Assembly: GCA_022747635.1 (NCBI GenBank)
Contig: JAKTNV010000238.1
Span: forward strand, 176,001 to 240,000
DNA: 64,000 bases
Origin: Hetaerina americana
Lineage: Eukaryota > Arthropoda > Insecta > Odonata > Calopterygidae
Direction of reading: 5' to 3'
Each line of letters starts with the position of its first letter. Within the stretch, counting starts at the first letter, position 1. The notes below the pieces were generated by a model. It had not been told where the DNA came from, made no database searches, and saw only the letters and a list, made by a program, of their open reading frames with translations. The translations under genes and the position numbers were made by a program. Shown one piece after another: positions 1-10,662 of the stretch.

Positions 1-21
1 TTATCCGTTCTGCAGTGATCC

Positions 22-436
22 AAGTGTAATCAAAGCACGCGGAAATTTGGAAACAAAGAAGAAATCGAGCCAGAATGTAGCTACGAGGTATTAACTTGCA
101 TTGCTGGAAAGATAGCCCAGGAGTGTACACTAATAGGCAATGGTTCGCATTCTTAAATATAATTACATATTTTACGTATTTTATATGCTCCTTCTCATGA
201 ATGGTTATTTATTCATTCGCTTGTTTATTAAATTATATTACCAAAACGAAGCCCAGATACATCATGAAATGACTTTCTTGCTTGCAAGAAAGAAAAACAT
301 CTTCAATTGCCTTTTTATATATGTGTGGAGAAAGGAAAGTAACACGTTTGTATGTCTCCGCACATGTCCAATAATTAGATTTTCATTTTCAGTATTTGAT
401 CTTTATACCTAATAAACGAAAATATAGCATCCATAG
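22..436 (+). repeat. Left arm of 0.4-kb inverted repeat
   Basis: Reads as the reverse complement of 21258-21668 over about 410 bp with scattered mismatches and small indels. The outer end is an AAGTG box followed by ATCAAAGCACGCGG. The same block starts copy 2 at 24114-24528. It may be one terminal inverted repeat of a large DNA element; that role is inferred. The small open frames inside it are not convincing genes. Confidence 0.8.
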
Positions 437-1140
437 CACATCTGCAATTGCCAGCATATATTTGTGGAGAAAGGAAAGTACCTTTGCTCTAAATCGCACC
501 TTTGCATCTTTGTGCATTGTGTCCATAATGGACACTTCTTTCATTCAATCCCAACTCTTTTCTTTCCGTTTTCTGGCTTACTTAACAATCTGCCCATCAA
601 TCACAGTCTTCAATATTCTCAAGATAACTCAAAAGCAATCGACAATAATCGTCCCATGTTGCGAATATAAATTCATTAATGCCGTTGGCTCAACTTTAGA
701 ATTGTTGAAACTTAAATTTTCACATTGAGTAAAAACGGAATAAAAATCAGGTGCATTAAAATTTCCTGAATTAACTCTTAAGTCTCATGTTTAGATTGTT
801 TTGTTGGACGATTTTGACAAATGACTACTGCATATCAATTCGTTTGTCGATGCTATTTCAGGGATGCCATAATGCCATGGCATCTGCAGCCAGTCACTGA
901 AATGGCATCAATGATACCTTTAAAGAAATAACTTCCGATGTCATTTCACAGAGCCAAGGACAGTTTATGGCTAAAAATATTGGCCGATTTATAGTCAAGA
1001 AAAATTTTGATGCAGCACTATAATTTAGCTATTCTGCTCTTCGGAATAATAAATCTGTCCACTGTAGGGACATCCCGAGTCTTGATGAAACAATACCGTC
1101 GTTCTGCCCCCTAATAGTTGTGGTAATTATGTGTTCTACA
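437..1140. other. Intergenic, AT-rich
   Basis: No recognisable gene. A second GTGGAGAAAGGAAAGTA motif near 464-480 echoes the one near 325-340. Otherwise it holds only the hairpin at 849-909. It is retained nearly unchanged in copy 2. Confidence 0.5.
849..909. repeat. Nested inverted repeat (hairpin)
   Basis: Outer arms are GATGCTATTTCA (849-860) and TGAAATGGCATC (898-909), with one mismatch. Inner arms are GATGCCAT (863-870) and ATGGCATC (877-884), perfect. It is present again at about 24941-25001 in copy 2. Function unknown. Confidence 0.6.
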
Positions 1141-2062
1141 GATTCCAATAGTGCCTTTTGCGGCTTTCAATAACCCTTTCATGATAGTTTCCCATTTTTC
1201 TTCGATAGTACTTAGCCTATACTATCCTCCATGATTTCCTCTACCGCCTGTTGTTACTCCTTCCTTTTCAAACCATTTACTGCTTCTACATTCCATTTTC
1301 TAACTTGCCGCCCCTGCCTTATGTTTTTGAAACGCGCGCTACATTTCATAACAACTAAATTGTAGTCAAAGTCCACATCCGCCCCCGGGTAGCTGTGCGA
1401 ATTAACACACTGTTCCTAAACCTGTGTCTTACCAGGATATAATCTAGCTGATACCTTTCTGAGTCACCTGGCATTTTCCATATATACCTGCGTCTTTTGT
1501 GGTGTCTAAACCAAGTGTTGGTGATGACTAACCCCTGTCTCCTGCAGAACTCAACTGTTTTCTCCCCGCGGTCATTCCTCGTGCCTAAACCGTAGTCCCC
1601 CACCTCATCACCATCTCTTCCTTCGCCTACCGTCGCATTCCAATCCCCCATCACTATCAAATGTTTCCCTGCAGGAACACACGCGATTATGTCCTCTAAC
1701 TGATTGTATATCCTATCGACCTCTTCTGCCTTATGGTTGCTCGGTGGCATGTATACCTGAATAATAACCAAGTTCGTCGGTTCTGCTTTTATCTCTATTA
1801 GCAATAATATATCCGTTACCTTATCTATGTCGACTACGCTTCTTCCTACCTCTTCATTTAATATTATGGCAACCCCTCATGGCATCTTGTCCCTGCCGCT
1901 GTATATTATTTTATAATTATCACTCCAGTAATCCCCGCTATCCTTCCATCTCACGTCACATAGACCTAAAATATCAATTCTTCCATTTTCCATCTCTCTT
2001 AATATTCTCCAGTTTACCCATCATAATCATTGTCCTAACATTCCACGTTCCTCCTGGCATGG
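1141..2062 (-). pseudogene. RTE-like LINE endonuclease fragment
   Basis: The minus strand encodes part of an apurinic-type endonuclease of an RTE-family LINE; the longest open piece is 1355-1804. Visible motifs are VIIQVYMPPSN, MGDWNATVGEGRDG (the GDxN box) and ITNTWFRHHKRR. The same protein is at 44996-46079 and 62896-63135. Upstream residues are frameshifted, and the region after the endonuclease stops at 1141, where copy 1 lost about 702 bp present in copy 2. A dead fragment in an accessory mosaic. Confidence 0.85.
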
Positions 2063-2121
2063 GCTTGTGGAAGTATCATTCCCTCTCGAACACAAATTCG
2101 AAGGTTTTGTGTCTTTATATT

Positions 2122-2175
2122 AATCCAGTGTATTTTGAGGGGCGGAGGAAGTATGGAGACGTGTTCTAGTGTGTG
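2122..2175 (-). repeat. Isolated inverted unit of the 146-bp tandem array
   Basis: On the plus strand this stretch contains CCAGTGTATTTTGAGGGG and TATGGAGACGTGTTCTAGT, the reverse complement of the conserved core of the array units at 3308-4400 (ACTAGAACACGTCTCCATA and TCTCAAAATACACTGG). It lies about 1 kb before the array, on the other side of the SINE. Confidence 0.7.
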
Positions 2176-2248
2176 CTATATGTCTACATGGCGAGATTAA
2201 ACAGTGTGCTGTTATCAAATTTTTGCCTTCGCCTCCTCATCGTCCGAG

Positions 2249-2554
2249 TAGTAGTAGTTTTGAGGGGAGGCGACCGACAGCTAAGGTCATTTGCGCCATA
2301 GGGGAAGGACAGGAAAGGATGAAGGGTGGAGAGAAACCCGGCGTCGGCATTAGCCTACTCTTTACGAAAGGCGCCAAGGGGTCCGCGGCTTAACGTCCCA
2401 TCCGACGGACGGCGTACTCACTCAAAGTGCCCTCCACAAAGCACCTCAAGTAGGGATCGAGATACCTCTGAAAAATATTCAACACCGCCGGGATTTGAAC
2501 CCGCGCCCTCAGGGTGGGATGCCAGTACGTTAGCCCCCGCACCATCTCGATCCC
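2249..2554 (-). mobile_element. tRNA-derived SINE (family S1) with 16-bp TSD
   Basis: Read on the minus strand, the head at 2554-2460 is tRNA-like with a pol III B-box (GGGTTCAAATCCC). The body contains GGGACGTTAAGCC, and the tail ends in ACT/CTA triplets next to 2249. Flanking direct repeats CTCCTCATCGTCCGAG occupy 2233-2248 and 2555-2570, as expected of target-primed insertion. The same element is at 27042-27347 and 57009-57318. Not a tRNA gene: the acceptor and anticodon arms are not intact. Confidence 0.85.
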
Positions 2555-2570
2555 CTCCTCATCGTCCGAG

Positions 2571-3019
2571 GTGTATTGATTACCCTTTGAGGTGTCTTTT
2601 GAGTTGAGAGGGAAAAAAACTAGAACTGCATGGCACAAGATCGAATAAGGGATCAAGGAGGATTTTGTTTCTTCTCTTTAAGTGAACCCATCGTGAACAC
2701 AGATTTTACAATGTCCCAAATTTTCAATTATGAAGCCGACACGTACAACAGTATTCGTATTCTAAAAATATGGTTTGCGATATATGCTTTTGATATCAGT
2801 GATTCGCGTTTGGTCATTTTCAATCAAATCTTCAATGACGAGTTTGCAATGTTTATATTGCCTGTGGGTCAGTTATCGGAGGTCCGCTGCCGGTTTCATT
2901 GACCAATTATTGGCTTTTCCAGGCTCACAACCACGAAATTTTACCACCCATCCATTAACAGGAGCTCTACATACAGCATCATCATCGTAATGAACAGCCT
3001 TTTAAAACGACGGTTGAAT
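2571..3019. other. No recognised gene
   Basis: Two overlapping short open frames (from about 2630 and 2775) occur here and in copy 2. Neither resembles a known family. I treat the stretch as non-coding spacer between SINE and array. Confidence 0.4.
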
Positions 3020-4400
3020 CTCAGTAGGAGTCACTTCTATAAGTTGCGCTGTTTAAATTCGCCATGCTGACATAGAGCAGGAACACGTCCCCTCGTCTCA
3101 CCTATGGCCAGCATTGTTTCCATAAAGGGCCCTTAACCGATGATAAACGTCAATAGGAATCACTTTTCCAGCAGTTGAAAGTTTTACCAGAGCAAGGTTT
3201 AAATCGTGTTGACATAGCGCTAGAACAAATCTCCAAACTTCTGCTTCTCAAAATACACTTGATTAACGTGACAACCTCAAACCTGTGCAAATGTGTTAGA
3301 GGGGGAATGTTACTTCCACATGCCGCCAGACCAGGAGTGCTCCTGGAAGTCATTGTGTTTGTAGTACTAGGACACGTCTCTATACTTCCGCTTCTCAGAA
3401 TACACTGGGTGAATGAAACGATTTAAAACTTGCGCATGCGTGTAGTGGAATAATGTTACTTTCACATGCCGAGACTAGGAGTGCTTCTGAAAGTCATTTT
3501 GTTCGTAGTACTAGGACACGTCTCCAAACTTCCGCTTCTCAAAATACCTTGGATGAATAAAACGATATCAGAACTGCGCATGCGTGTTGGAGGGTAATGT
3601 TACTTCCATATGCCAAGACAAAAAGTGCTTCTGAAGGACATTTTCTTTGCATTACAAGAACATGTCTCCATACTTCCCCTCCTCAAAATACACTGGTTGA
3701 ATATAAATTACAACGACCTCAAACCTGGGCTGGCGTGTTTGGGCGAATGATACTTTCTGGTGCCCAGATCAGGAGTTATTCTAACCGTCATGTTTTTGTA
3801 ATACTACAACCAGTCTCCATACTTCTGCTTCTCAAAAAACACTGGATGAATACTGCATAGACCTCAAATCTGCGCATGCGTAATGTGTGGGAATGTTACT
3901 TCCACGATTGAAGACCAAGAGTGCATCTACAGGTCATTCATTTTCCAGAATTAGAACACGTCTCCATACTTCCGCTTCTCAAAACCATCTGTAAGTATGC
4001 AACGACCTCAACCCTGGGCATGCGTGTTGGAGAGGAATGTTACTTCCATATGCCAAGACTAAAAGTGATTCTGAAGGGCATTTTGCTTGTAGTACTAGAA
4101 CACATCTCCAAACTTCCGCTTCTCAAAATACACCAAATGAACGCAACGCTCTCATACCTTCGCATGCCTCGGAATGTTACTTCCAAGAGCCTAGAGACCA
4201 GGATTGCTTATGGAGGTCATTTTATTTTTTTACACTAGAACATGTCTCCATACTTCATCCGCTTCTCGAAATACACTGTATGAATAGTTTAACGACCTCA
4301 CTCCTTAGCATGCCTGTTGAGAGGTAATGCAGCTTCCACATGTCTACTGACCAGGAGTGCTTCTAGAGGTAATTTTGTTTGCATAGTCTACAAGCACGTG
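3020..4400 (+). repeat. Tandem array of ~146-bp units
   Basis: Eight diverged units start at 3308, 3454, 3598, 3748, 3894, 4038, 4175 and 4328, spaced 137-153 bp. Shared cores are TGTTACTTCCA, ACACGTCTCCA, CTTCCGCTTCTCAAAATACAC and a palindromic GCGCATGCG-type box near each unit end. Two more degenerate relatives lie at about 3020-3300. The open frames across the array are periodic artefacts. The whole array is repeated in copy 2 at 27813-29193, so it expanded before the duplication. Confidence 0.85.
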
Positions 4401-5791
4401 TGTGGATTTTGGTTTTCAGCCAAACCTCGTGCCTTCAATATTTATTTTTTTATATAATTCTTTACACAGACGATTAATTCAGAATTTAAATAAAATAGGA
4501 AACTGGGCATTGAGAGGATGTGTAAAATCCCAGATATTATGAATAAAAAAGGGATTGGACCGAGGAGCTGGAAGTGATTGAATAATCATATAAAGTGACC
4601 ACTATTCTCATGCATAATGTGATAGCGTGACTTAGTGATAACCGTACCGATCATTCAAAATACCGCCAGGTTAGTATATGGTTGCGATTTTAGGACTTCA
4701 TACAACTGTAAGTAGTTATTAATATTATGTAGGAACGAATGAAACAGTTTTGGTTTCATTTCATTAAGAATACGATGAAAATTTATTTAAACATTAATTA
4801 ATAGGACTTGTATCATGTCAAATTTCAGGAACTCTAACATTTCTTCCTGTTGAATGTTAGTTAATGTGACACATTTAGATATAACTGCCTACTGAGCTGT
4901 GTGTTCAGAGAATAACGGGAAATGTTTTTTTTTTTCGCGGATTTGGACAGTCTGATAGTCAAGATTTTGTTTTTATTATGTTGGTATGCAAGCCCCTTTA
5001 AGAATGATGACATTTTCACCCGTGTTCAATTGTTTAATATTTGTCTATGTGGCAGACGCTAAGGTAGGACGGACGGTGAGATATTTATTTTTATTAATAT
5101 AACGATTGTACGGAAAGTTTTACACGAGCGGCACAGTAATGGGCAAAAGGCTGGTCGAATGAAAGGTTGTGGGAATTGGCGTGTGAAGGGATAGGAAGAG
5201 AAGAGAGTGAGGCAGAATTGCAGGAGTACCGGTGATTATTCATTCGAATAGGTAAGGGGGTAATGCATTTGCCTCTGTCAAAGGAAGTGCAATGTTTGCA
5301 TGAAGAAAGATAAATTATGTTTTTTGATAGGCAATTAGTGTGGGAACGTGGTGAGAGGGCAATGAGAGAATGTAGGGAGTGGGGAGTAGACCTAATAAGA
5401 AGACAGGTTTAACATCGGGGATGGTTGCAAGTAGGGGAAATATCAGGAAATTTGTCACGGGGGGGGGTGCCGAAGGGTTGGTGGATCTAAGAAGGTTTTT
5501 GAGATTGGCGGGTCGTCTGTTTGCATGACATGGGCATTGGGGTAGTGAGGATGAGTTCGCGTCATTGTCATGTCAAATAGGAGATAGTTCTTCAAGAAAG
5601 GTTTACAGTCTGTGTGATCCGGGGCAATAGGTGGCGCAAAGGTTGAGTCTTGCGTCAGATGTGAGCTTGTTATTGTGTGGTGTGTGTGGTCGGGTGGAGT
5701 GGTGCATTTTATTTTTTCAGCGTTTCTGGTTAACTGTATTTGAGGAGTGCAAGATGTAGATTGTCAAGGTATTTGTTGAGAGTGGCTGTTG
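4401..5791. other. Spacer; possible 5' LTR region of the gypsy-like element
   Basis: No coding similarity seen. It includes poly-T and poly-G runs whose lengths differ between the two copies, and a purine-rich stretch. It must hold the LTR that ends at 5810, but I could not find the LTR start or a second LTR copy. Confidence 0.35.
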
Positions 5792-5837
5792 TGTCGCTAA
5801 CCACGCGACATTATTCTGGTGTCAGGTGTAGGATCGC
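5792..5837 (+). promoter_or_regulatory. LTR 3' terminus and primer-binding site
   Basis: An LTR-like end TGTCGC..GCGACA closes at 5810. TGGTGTCAGGTGTAGGATCG begins at 5817, a typical position and 5' TGG for a tRNA primer-binding site. The LTR at 17473-18040 ends with the same GCGACA and is followed by TGGTGTCAGGTGAGGGG, so both belong to related LTR elements. The priming tRNA was not identified. Confidence 0.6.
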
Positions 5838-6064
5838 AAAGAAATTTTGAGTCTCGAACCCGTAACCTAAAACTTAATCCCCCAAGTGGTTCATTAACAT
5901 TCCAAGATAATTTTTCAATTCCTCATCAAAATACTGGAATCTTATCCACTGATAATTTTGTTTTTTCCATTTTGTGTATGTTAGTTGAACTTATTGCTCT
6001 GGCTAATCTAGTGTAACCTGCATTCATTTTCATATTTCTGTGTCGCGTGCTACTGTTTACCGTC

Positions 6065-6916
6065 ATGGCTATGCCTAGTTATTCCCCGCTAAACCATTTC
6101 TCTCCCCATTTTGAGTCGACTTCACTAAGGGGTTCCACTACCCAAAATGATTTAGATCCTACTGTGCACTCCATTGAGCCTGCCACCGCAGCCTCTCCTA
6201 CAGGGAATAATCCATTCACAAGCAACACATTGGGGAACCATGTCTATTTCATTCTGAATTTTAGCGGTGACGATGATGTGACGGTCGAAAAATTTTTAGA
6301 ATGCTTAAAAATCACGAGGCACCTTAGCTCTTGGAATAAAACTTATGCTCTTTGCGTAACCCGTTTACACCTGCATGGGCCGGCGGCAGAATATGCTTTG
6401 GCCAATCCTCACATTCTAGAGTGTCTGAAAAGTTTTTCCAGAAACCCACGTAATAAGTTCTTAGCTCGCGTTTCCCTCCTCTCCCTAGAACGGATGTTTT
6501 CAAATTGCGTTCAACTACTGGCGTCAGCAAAAGTTAATACAGTGCAGAACTCAAGAAGCGCTCGCTTTTTGCCCCAAAATAACTCTGCCGGTAGTAAACC
6601 CGCCTCGTACGAAGCTCCTATGCGGCCGAATGCTACAGCTAACACCTCAAATACCGGATACGCTGCAAAATGCTTTTCCTGTGGGTGTGCGGGCCACATA
6701 GCTCGCGATTGTCGCTCTAAAACTCGAGCTTGTTTTAACTGCGGAGCAAGGAGACATATTTCCCGAGACTGTCCCCCGCTATGCATCGGAATATGTAAGG
6801 AAGTTGGCCACCTTCCAATTAATTGTCCAGAGCGCTCAAACCGAATGGCCACGGGAAACGGGATGACCCCGACCAGCGGGTTGGGGAAGACCTCATCCTA
6901 TCCATCACTCCAGTGA
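6065..6916 (+). CDS. Gag protein of gypsy-like retrotransposon (copy 1)
   Basis: An open frame of 283 residues from the ATG at 6065; the frame extends upstream only with a GTG. Three zinc knuckles sit at the C-terminus: CFSCGCAGHIARDC (about 203-216) and CFNCGARRHISRDC (223-236), both CX2CX4HX4C, and CIGICKEVGHLPINC (240-254) with CX3C spacing. The N-terminal 160 residues would be the capsid-like assembly part. The protease follows in an overlapping frame (6823 on), suggesting a frameshift gag-pol layout. Copy 2 has a nearly identical frame at 30858-31709. Intact by length, but the rest of the element is broken. Confidence 0.8.
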   Translation: MAMPSYSPLNHFSPHFESTSLRGSTTQNDLDPTVHSIEPATAASPTGNNPFTSNTLGNHVYFILNFSGDDDVTVEKFLECLKITRHLSSWNKTYALCVTRLHLHGPAAEYALANPHILECLKSFSRNPRNKFLARVSLLSLERMFSNCVQLLASAKVNTVQNSRSARFLPQNNSAGSKPASYEAPMRPNATANTSNTGYAAKCFSCGCAGHIARDCRSKTRACFNCGARRHISRDCPPLCIGICKEVGHLPINCPERSNRMATGNGMTPTSGLGKTSSYPSLQ

Positions 6917-7205
6917 AAGGAATGACGATTAGCGTGCAGATTATAGGAAAATTACGTCACTTCCTTGTGGACATAGGCGCGGCGGTCACGATACTTCACG
7001 AAAGAGTGTTCCTTTTAGATACATTAGGAATAGCCCCGTACGACCGCGCGTGAGTGAGAAGCGCCTCAGGTCATGTATTGATGACAAACGGTCAGAGTGG
7101 CGTACCTTTCTGTGTAGACAATCGTGTTTACCCTCATGATGCTTTGGTAATAAATCTAGGGGACACACTCAATGAAGGCATATTTGGCTTGGATTTTATG
7201 AAAAA
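6823..7205 (+). pseudogene. Retropepsin-like protease remnant
   Basis: The frame overlapping the gag end encodes FLVDIGAAVTIL, the active-site loop of a retroviral-type aspartic protease, but with DIG instead of DTG/DSG. A stop at about 7051 breaks the frame. It continues with VRSASGH and ends near IFGLDFM, the usual protease C-terminal helix. A homologous pair of motifs occurs in the second gypsy-like element at 39000-39290. Confidence 0.7.
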
Positions 7206-7540
7206 GTATCGTAGTTAGATTTATTTGAGAACAAGACCATTAAATTTGAACCTGACCACATGATGTCTTTAGAATCTGTTTGCAGTAAAGGTGAGGAAGT
7301 AGATTTCATTTCGTGCGAGAATCCCCCATTAGGACCCTGCGAAGAGGCCGACACGGTGCAACACTGTTTCATAAACTGAATGACCTCGTGGAGAAAGGCG
7401 ATGGGACGGGTTCAAGGAGTTCCCATTAGTCCGGCTACTTTTACGATGAGGAAAATGTGCTATAGAAAGTTGACCCTTCGGAGATTGAACCAATTTTTAT
7501 AATATGTGCACCCAAAAATATGCGGAAATTCATTTTGACT
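7206..7540 (+). other. Pol region lacking RT and RNase H
   Basis: About 335 bp separate the protease from the integrase, where an intact element would need about 1.5 kb for reverse transcriptase and RNase H. No RT motif is visible in any frame. The same deletion is present in copy 2, so it predates the segmental duplication. Confidence 0.55.
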
Positions 7541-7559
7541 CGTTGCCACGATAATTTCC

Positions 7560-8539
7560 TATCAGGAATCATCGCGGAATCGAGAAAATGGTGGAAATCG
7601 TCCAGCGACACTTCAACTGGAAAGGCTGTTATTCCGACACCCTCCAGTACGTTCAGCATTGCATCGAATGCCAAAAGAGCAAATTACGCGTGAATAATAT
7701 TCCATTACAGCCACTGGTTGAAGCCGCCTACCCAATTGAGAAATTAGCTTTGGATATTGTTGGACCACTACCCCTATCCCTCCGAGTTAACCAATATCAT
7801 TTAACTCGCCAAGATTATTTCACAAGATATCATGAAGCCCTTACGATTCCAGATCAATCGGCCAAAACAGTAGCAGGATTTTTTGTCGAGCACATAATTT
7901 GCCGTCACGGTGTGCTTAAATATTTACTGGCAGACAGAGGTGCAAACTTCACTTCGGAACTAATGAAAAACGTTTGCAGGGAACTGAAAATAAAATCTAT
8001 CTTCACTTCTCTCCATATAACCCCGCCTCAAATGGTCGTCTAGGGCATGCACACCATTCCTTTGCTTCCGTGACTCCCCATTATGCAGCCCAAGACCACT
8101 CTGATTGGGACGAACAACTGGGCTTCGCATTGCTCACTTATCGAAACAGCAAGCACCAAGTGGTCAAGCACGGAAGTTAGTTTCCCGTTGGAGAGAACCC
8201 TCCAAAACAGTTAAATTTAGAAGCCCGGTTACCGCAGACATAGAGGACCTGAAAGACGGAAGACGTCTCCTAGCTCATATGCGTAACCTTTTACCCTCAC
8301 CGCCAGATAATCCCTTACCCCTGTTTTTAGGTGACGGCATGGCACCACAAGACGCCGAGCAACCTCCAGCATACCCCTCTCCAAAAGAACCCGCTCGTGT
8401 CTCCTTATCACCATCCAACTTCGAAGGCCTTGAAGATTATATTGCAACTCCAAGTCCTCCTTCTAATCCCTCTTTCCCCTATAATCTCCGACCGTTACCT
8501 AGTAGAGAACTTTCCTCTAATCCTAAAATCCATTCTTAA
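7560..8539 (+). pseudogene. Integrase remnant of gypsy-like element (copy 1)
   Basis: The frame starting near 7588 shows an H..HCIECQKSK zinc-binding end, the first catalytic Asp in LALDIVGPLP and the second in LADRGANF 60 residues later, as in Ty3/gypsy integrases. A frameshift near 8035 moves into YNPASNGRLGHAHHSF, where the third acidic residue is not visible. A last frame (8105-8539) ends in PYNLRPLP, a common gypsy Pol tail. Copy 2 is cut at 33143 and lacks this tail. Confidence 0.75.
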
Positions 8540-8594
8540 CCGGAAGAGGGATTGAGCCTGCCTGGAGCAATTGTCCCCCATAGGAGGAAATTAG

Positions 8595-9089
8595 TTGCCA
8601 TTTTTGGAAGTGATGTGTCCGACTTGCAAGTGCGAGGACTCTCAGAGGCGGAGATGCAGTTTGGACACCGATGCAGAATGGTGTATCCAATTCACCCCCG
8701 AGTATGCGCCCATCCCTGGAAAGGATCTGCACTTGGTGCCATCCCTGACCCAACCTTTGATGACCATGACCGCCTCCACATGGGAAGAAGATGCCCGATG
8801 CACGGAAGACGATGGACGCAATGTTGCTGCCGCGACCACAACCACCTGGCGGCCTCGACACCTGGAAGGACATCGATTGGCTCCTAATGCGCCCACCCAA
8901 TTCGGTGATGCGACAAGTTACCTGCAACAGTTACTCCCTTTCTATCCCAAGGTCCCTTGCCGCACTCCCTTAGCACCCAGGAAATTCCCCGAGAGCCAGG
9001 AAACCTCTCCACCACACCCACCGCAAGCACAATCGCAGGCAAAGAGCCGCAAACGCCGCCCGGAAGCCGAAATTCAGAAGTGCCAATAA
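8595..9089 (+). other. Pro/Arg-rich open frame after integrase (uncertain)
   Basis: A 164-residue frame rich in Pro, Thr and Arg with no family I recognise. Competing frames on both strands overlap it. It lies between the integrase tail and the Jockey LINE and is missing from copy 2. It could be the 3' end of the gypsy-like element or chance; I do not assign a function. Confidence 0.25.
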
Positions 9090-9121
9090 CTGTGTCACTA
9101 GTATGCTAGTCCTTCAACTTT

Positions 9122-9247
9122 ATGACCTTCTTCTACGGCTGCATTGAGGAGTTAACCTGGTTCCTGGAGGAGAAGACCGGCTGGACAAGCGGACTCTGCA
9201 TGCTCCTCGCTCTATTATTCCAGACGGTATGTATAGTGCTCACGTGA
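9122..9247 (+). CDS. Small ORF with hydrophobic tail (41 aa)
   Basis: ATG at 9122 to TGA at 9245-9247. The N-terminal half is acidic (EELTWFLEEKTGW). The C-terminal half is hydrophobic (LCMLLALLFQTVCIVLT) and could span a membrane. It is out of frame with the preceding open frame. It could be a decayed envelope-like third ORF or chance. Confidence 0.2.
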   Translation: MTFFYGCIEELTWFLEEKTGWTSGLCMLLALLFQTVCIVLT

Positions 9248-9528
9248 ATATTAGTGCAAGCTTTGAGGAAAGAGGAAAACAAAGATGGAGTGCTCCTTCA
9301 TTTTAACCTTAGTCATATGTACTTATATTTTAATGTTTGCTGTAATTATATGACTTTTTTTTACGAACACTCAGGCTAAGAAAATGCCGACGTTACTGCA
9401 TTAATGTAGTGCTACGAATTTCACAAGTGAACAATGTGAAGATGAATGTTTATTTTAGTTATTATTTTTGTATGATTTTCATTCATTACTTTTGCCAATG
9501 TAATGTCATCCCCCCAAATGCGCGATGC

Positions 9529-9570
9529 TATATAAGGCGAGACGCTCCTGGAGCAGGACCCCCCCAGTTC
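9529..9570 (+). promoter_or_regulatory. TATA-like promoter
   Basis: TATATAAG at 9529-9536 is followed about 30 bp later by CCAGTTCGTCAG. This could be the promoter of an LTR of the gypsy-like element, or an element upstream of the Jockey ORF1. No transcript evidence is available here. Confidence 0.35.
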
Positions 9571-9599
9571 GTCAGCCCACTTGCCAAGGTGCGCTGGGA

Positions 9600-10655
9600 G
9601 TAAAACTCCTCCTCAATCCACTCAAGAGCCTAACCGACCACCTATATACCAAACCCAAAGTCCTACAATCAAGCGCTCTGCTCCTGCCGATTAGCCCTAC
9701 CAAACGGTCCCCACCAAACGAAAGCCCAGAAACCAATCTGCCCAGCAATTCTCTCGAATTTCCACATGTAACCGCTTCACCTGCCTCTCCCCTTCCCCCT
9801 AGGATGACCAAAATGAGGAAACCCCATGTGAAGATGCAGACACTGAAGCTCAGCCCACTCCACCTCCTAAACCCCGTATCCCTCCCATTTTTCTCTGCGA
9901 CATAACCAACTGGCAAATTAAATGCAATGAAATCCGGCAAGCCTGCACAATTCCTCCTGTGGCAAATCTCATTCGCAATGAGATTCGAGTTCAATACCAA
10001 ACCATCTCCGACTTCAAAGCTGTCACTAAAAAACTCACCTCCATTAACTACGCATACTATACAGGTACGTACCAACTTCAATCAAACAAAAATCCTCATT
10101 TTGTCCTTCGGGAAATACCCACAAATATCCCAAAAGAAGACATTGAAGAAGCTCTGGCGGACATTGGCTTCTCTGCGGAGAATACCTCTCAACTGCATTC
10201 CACCCGACCAAACTGTTTTCAGAGAGCAGAAAGGGCGCCAACCCTAATGCCGAGCTCCCACGAATCGTCCCCATCCCTCTCCTACCCTACCAAGTCCGAC
10301 TCCAGGTCTCCTCCTGCTCTAAAGAATTTCTAGAGCTAAATTTGGTTCTCCACCTTAAGACTTCGGTGGAACCATACAGACCTCCACCTGAACCTCCACA
10401 GTGCCTAAGTTGCCAATGCAATGGGCACACCTACAAGACGTGCGGCCTCCCACCTCAATGCACCGAATTGGCTGGCATTCACCATTATAGAGAATGCCAG
10501 AAACACAAAACCTCCCCAATCTAACAGTTTCAGGCTAAACCTCCCCAGCCAAATGCGTAAACTGTGGTGGTCCACACACAGCCAATTACAGAGGTTGCAT
10601 TGATCACTGTGAACTTCTCTTCAAACTGTGCAACACTAGAGAAGCCCTACAACTA
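9600..10655 (+). pseudogene. Jockey-like LINE ORF1 (copy 1)
   Basis: The frame around 9880-10333 reads IPPIFLCDITNW followed by NYAYYTGTYQLQSNKNPHFV and REIPTNIPKEDIEEAL, the domain that precedes zinc knuckles in Jockey ORF1 proteins. Knuckle residues follow in another frame at about 10395-10610 (CLSCQCNGHTYKTC and a second Cys cluster). Frameshifts split it. It stops at AREALQL-like sequence near 10655, where 970 bp retained in copy 2 are deleted. Confidence 0.7.
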
Positions 10656-10662
10656 CTTGGAG

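Noticed and set aside
140..728. Short hydrophobic frames in the 0.4-kb terminal block
   Set aside because: They are repeated with the inverted repeat and not preserved in the inverted copy at 21258-21668.
2400..2560. tRNA genes on the minus strand (also 27213-27350, 57180-57310, 57400-57510, 39390-39560, 14520-14590)
   Set aside because: A B-box is present but full cloverleaf arms are not. The copies are repeated and flanked by target duplications, so they are SINE heads.
3020..4400. Tandem array as a CRISPR array
   Set aside because: Units of ~146 bp are diverged along their whole length with no constant repeat and unique spacer pattern, and the context is eukaryotic.
6511..6852. Minus-strand 113-codon frame inside gag
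   Set aside because: It is a shadow of the gag frame with its zinc knuckles.
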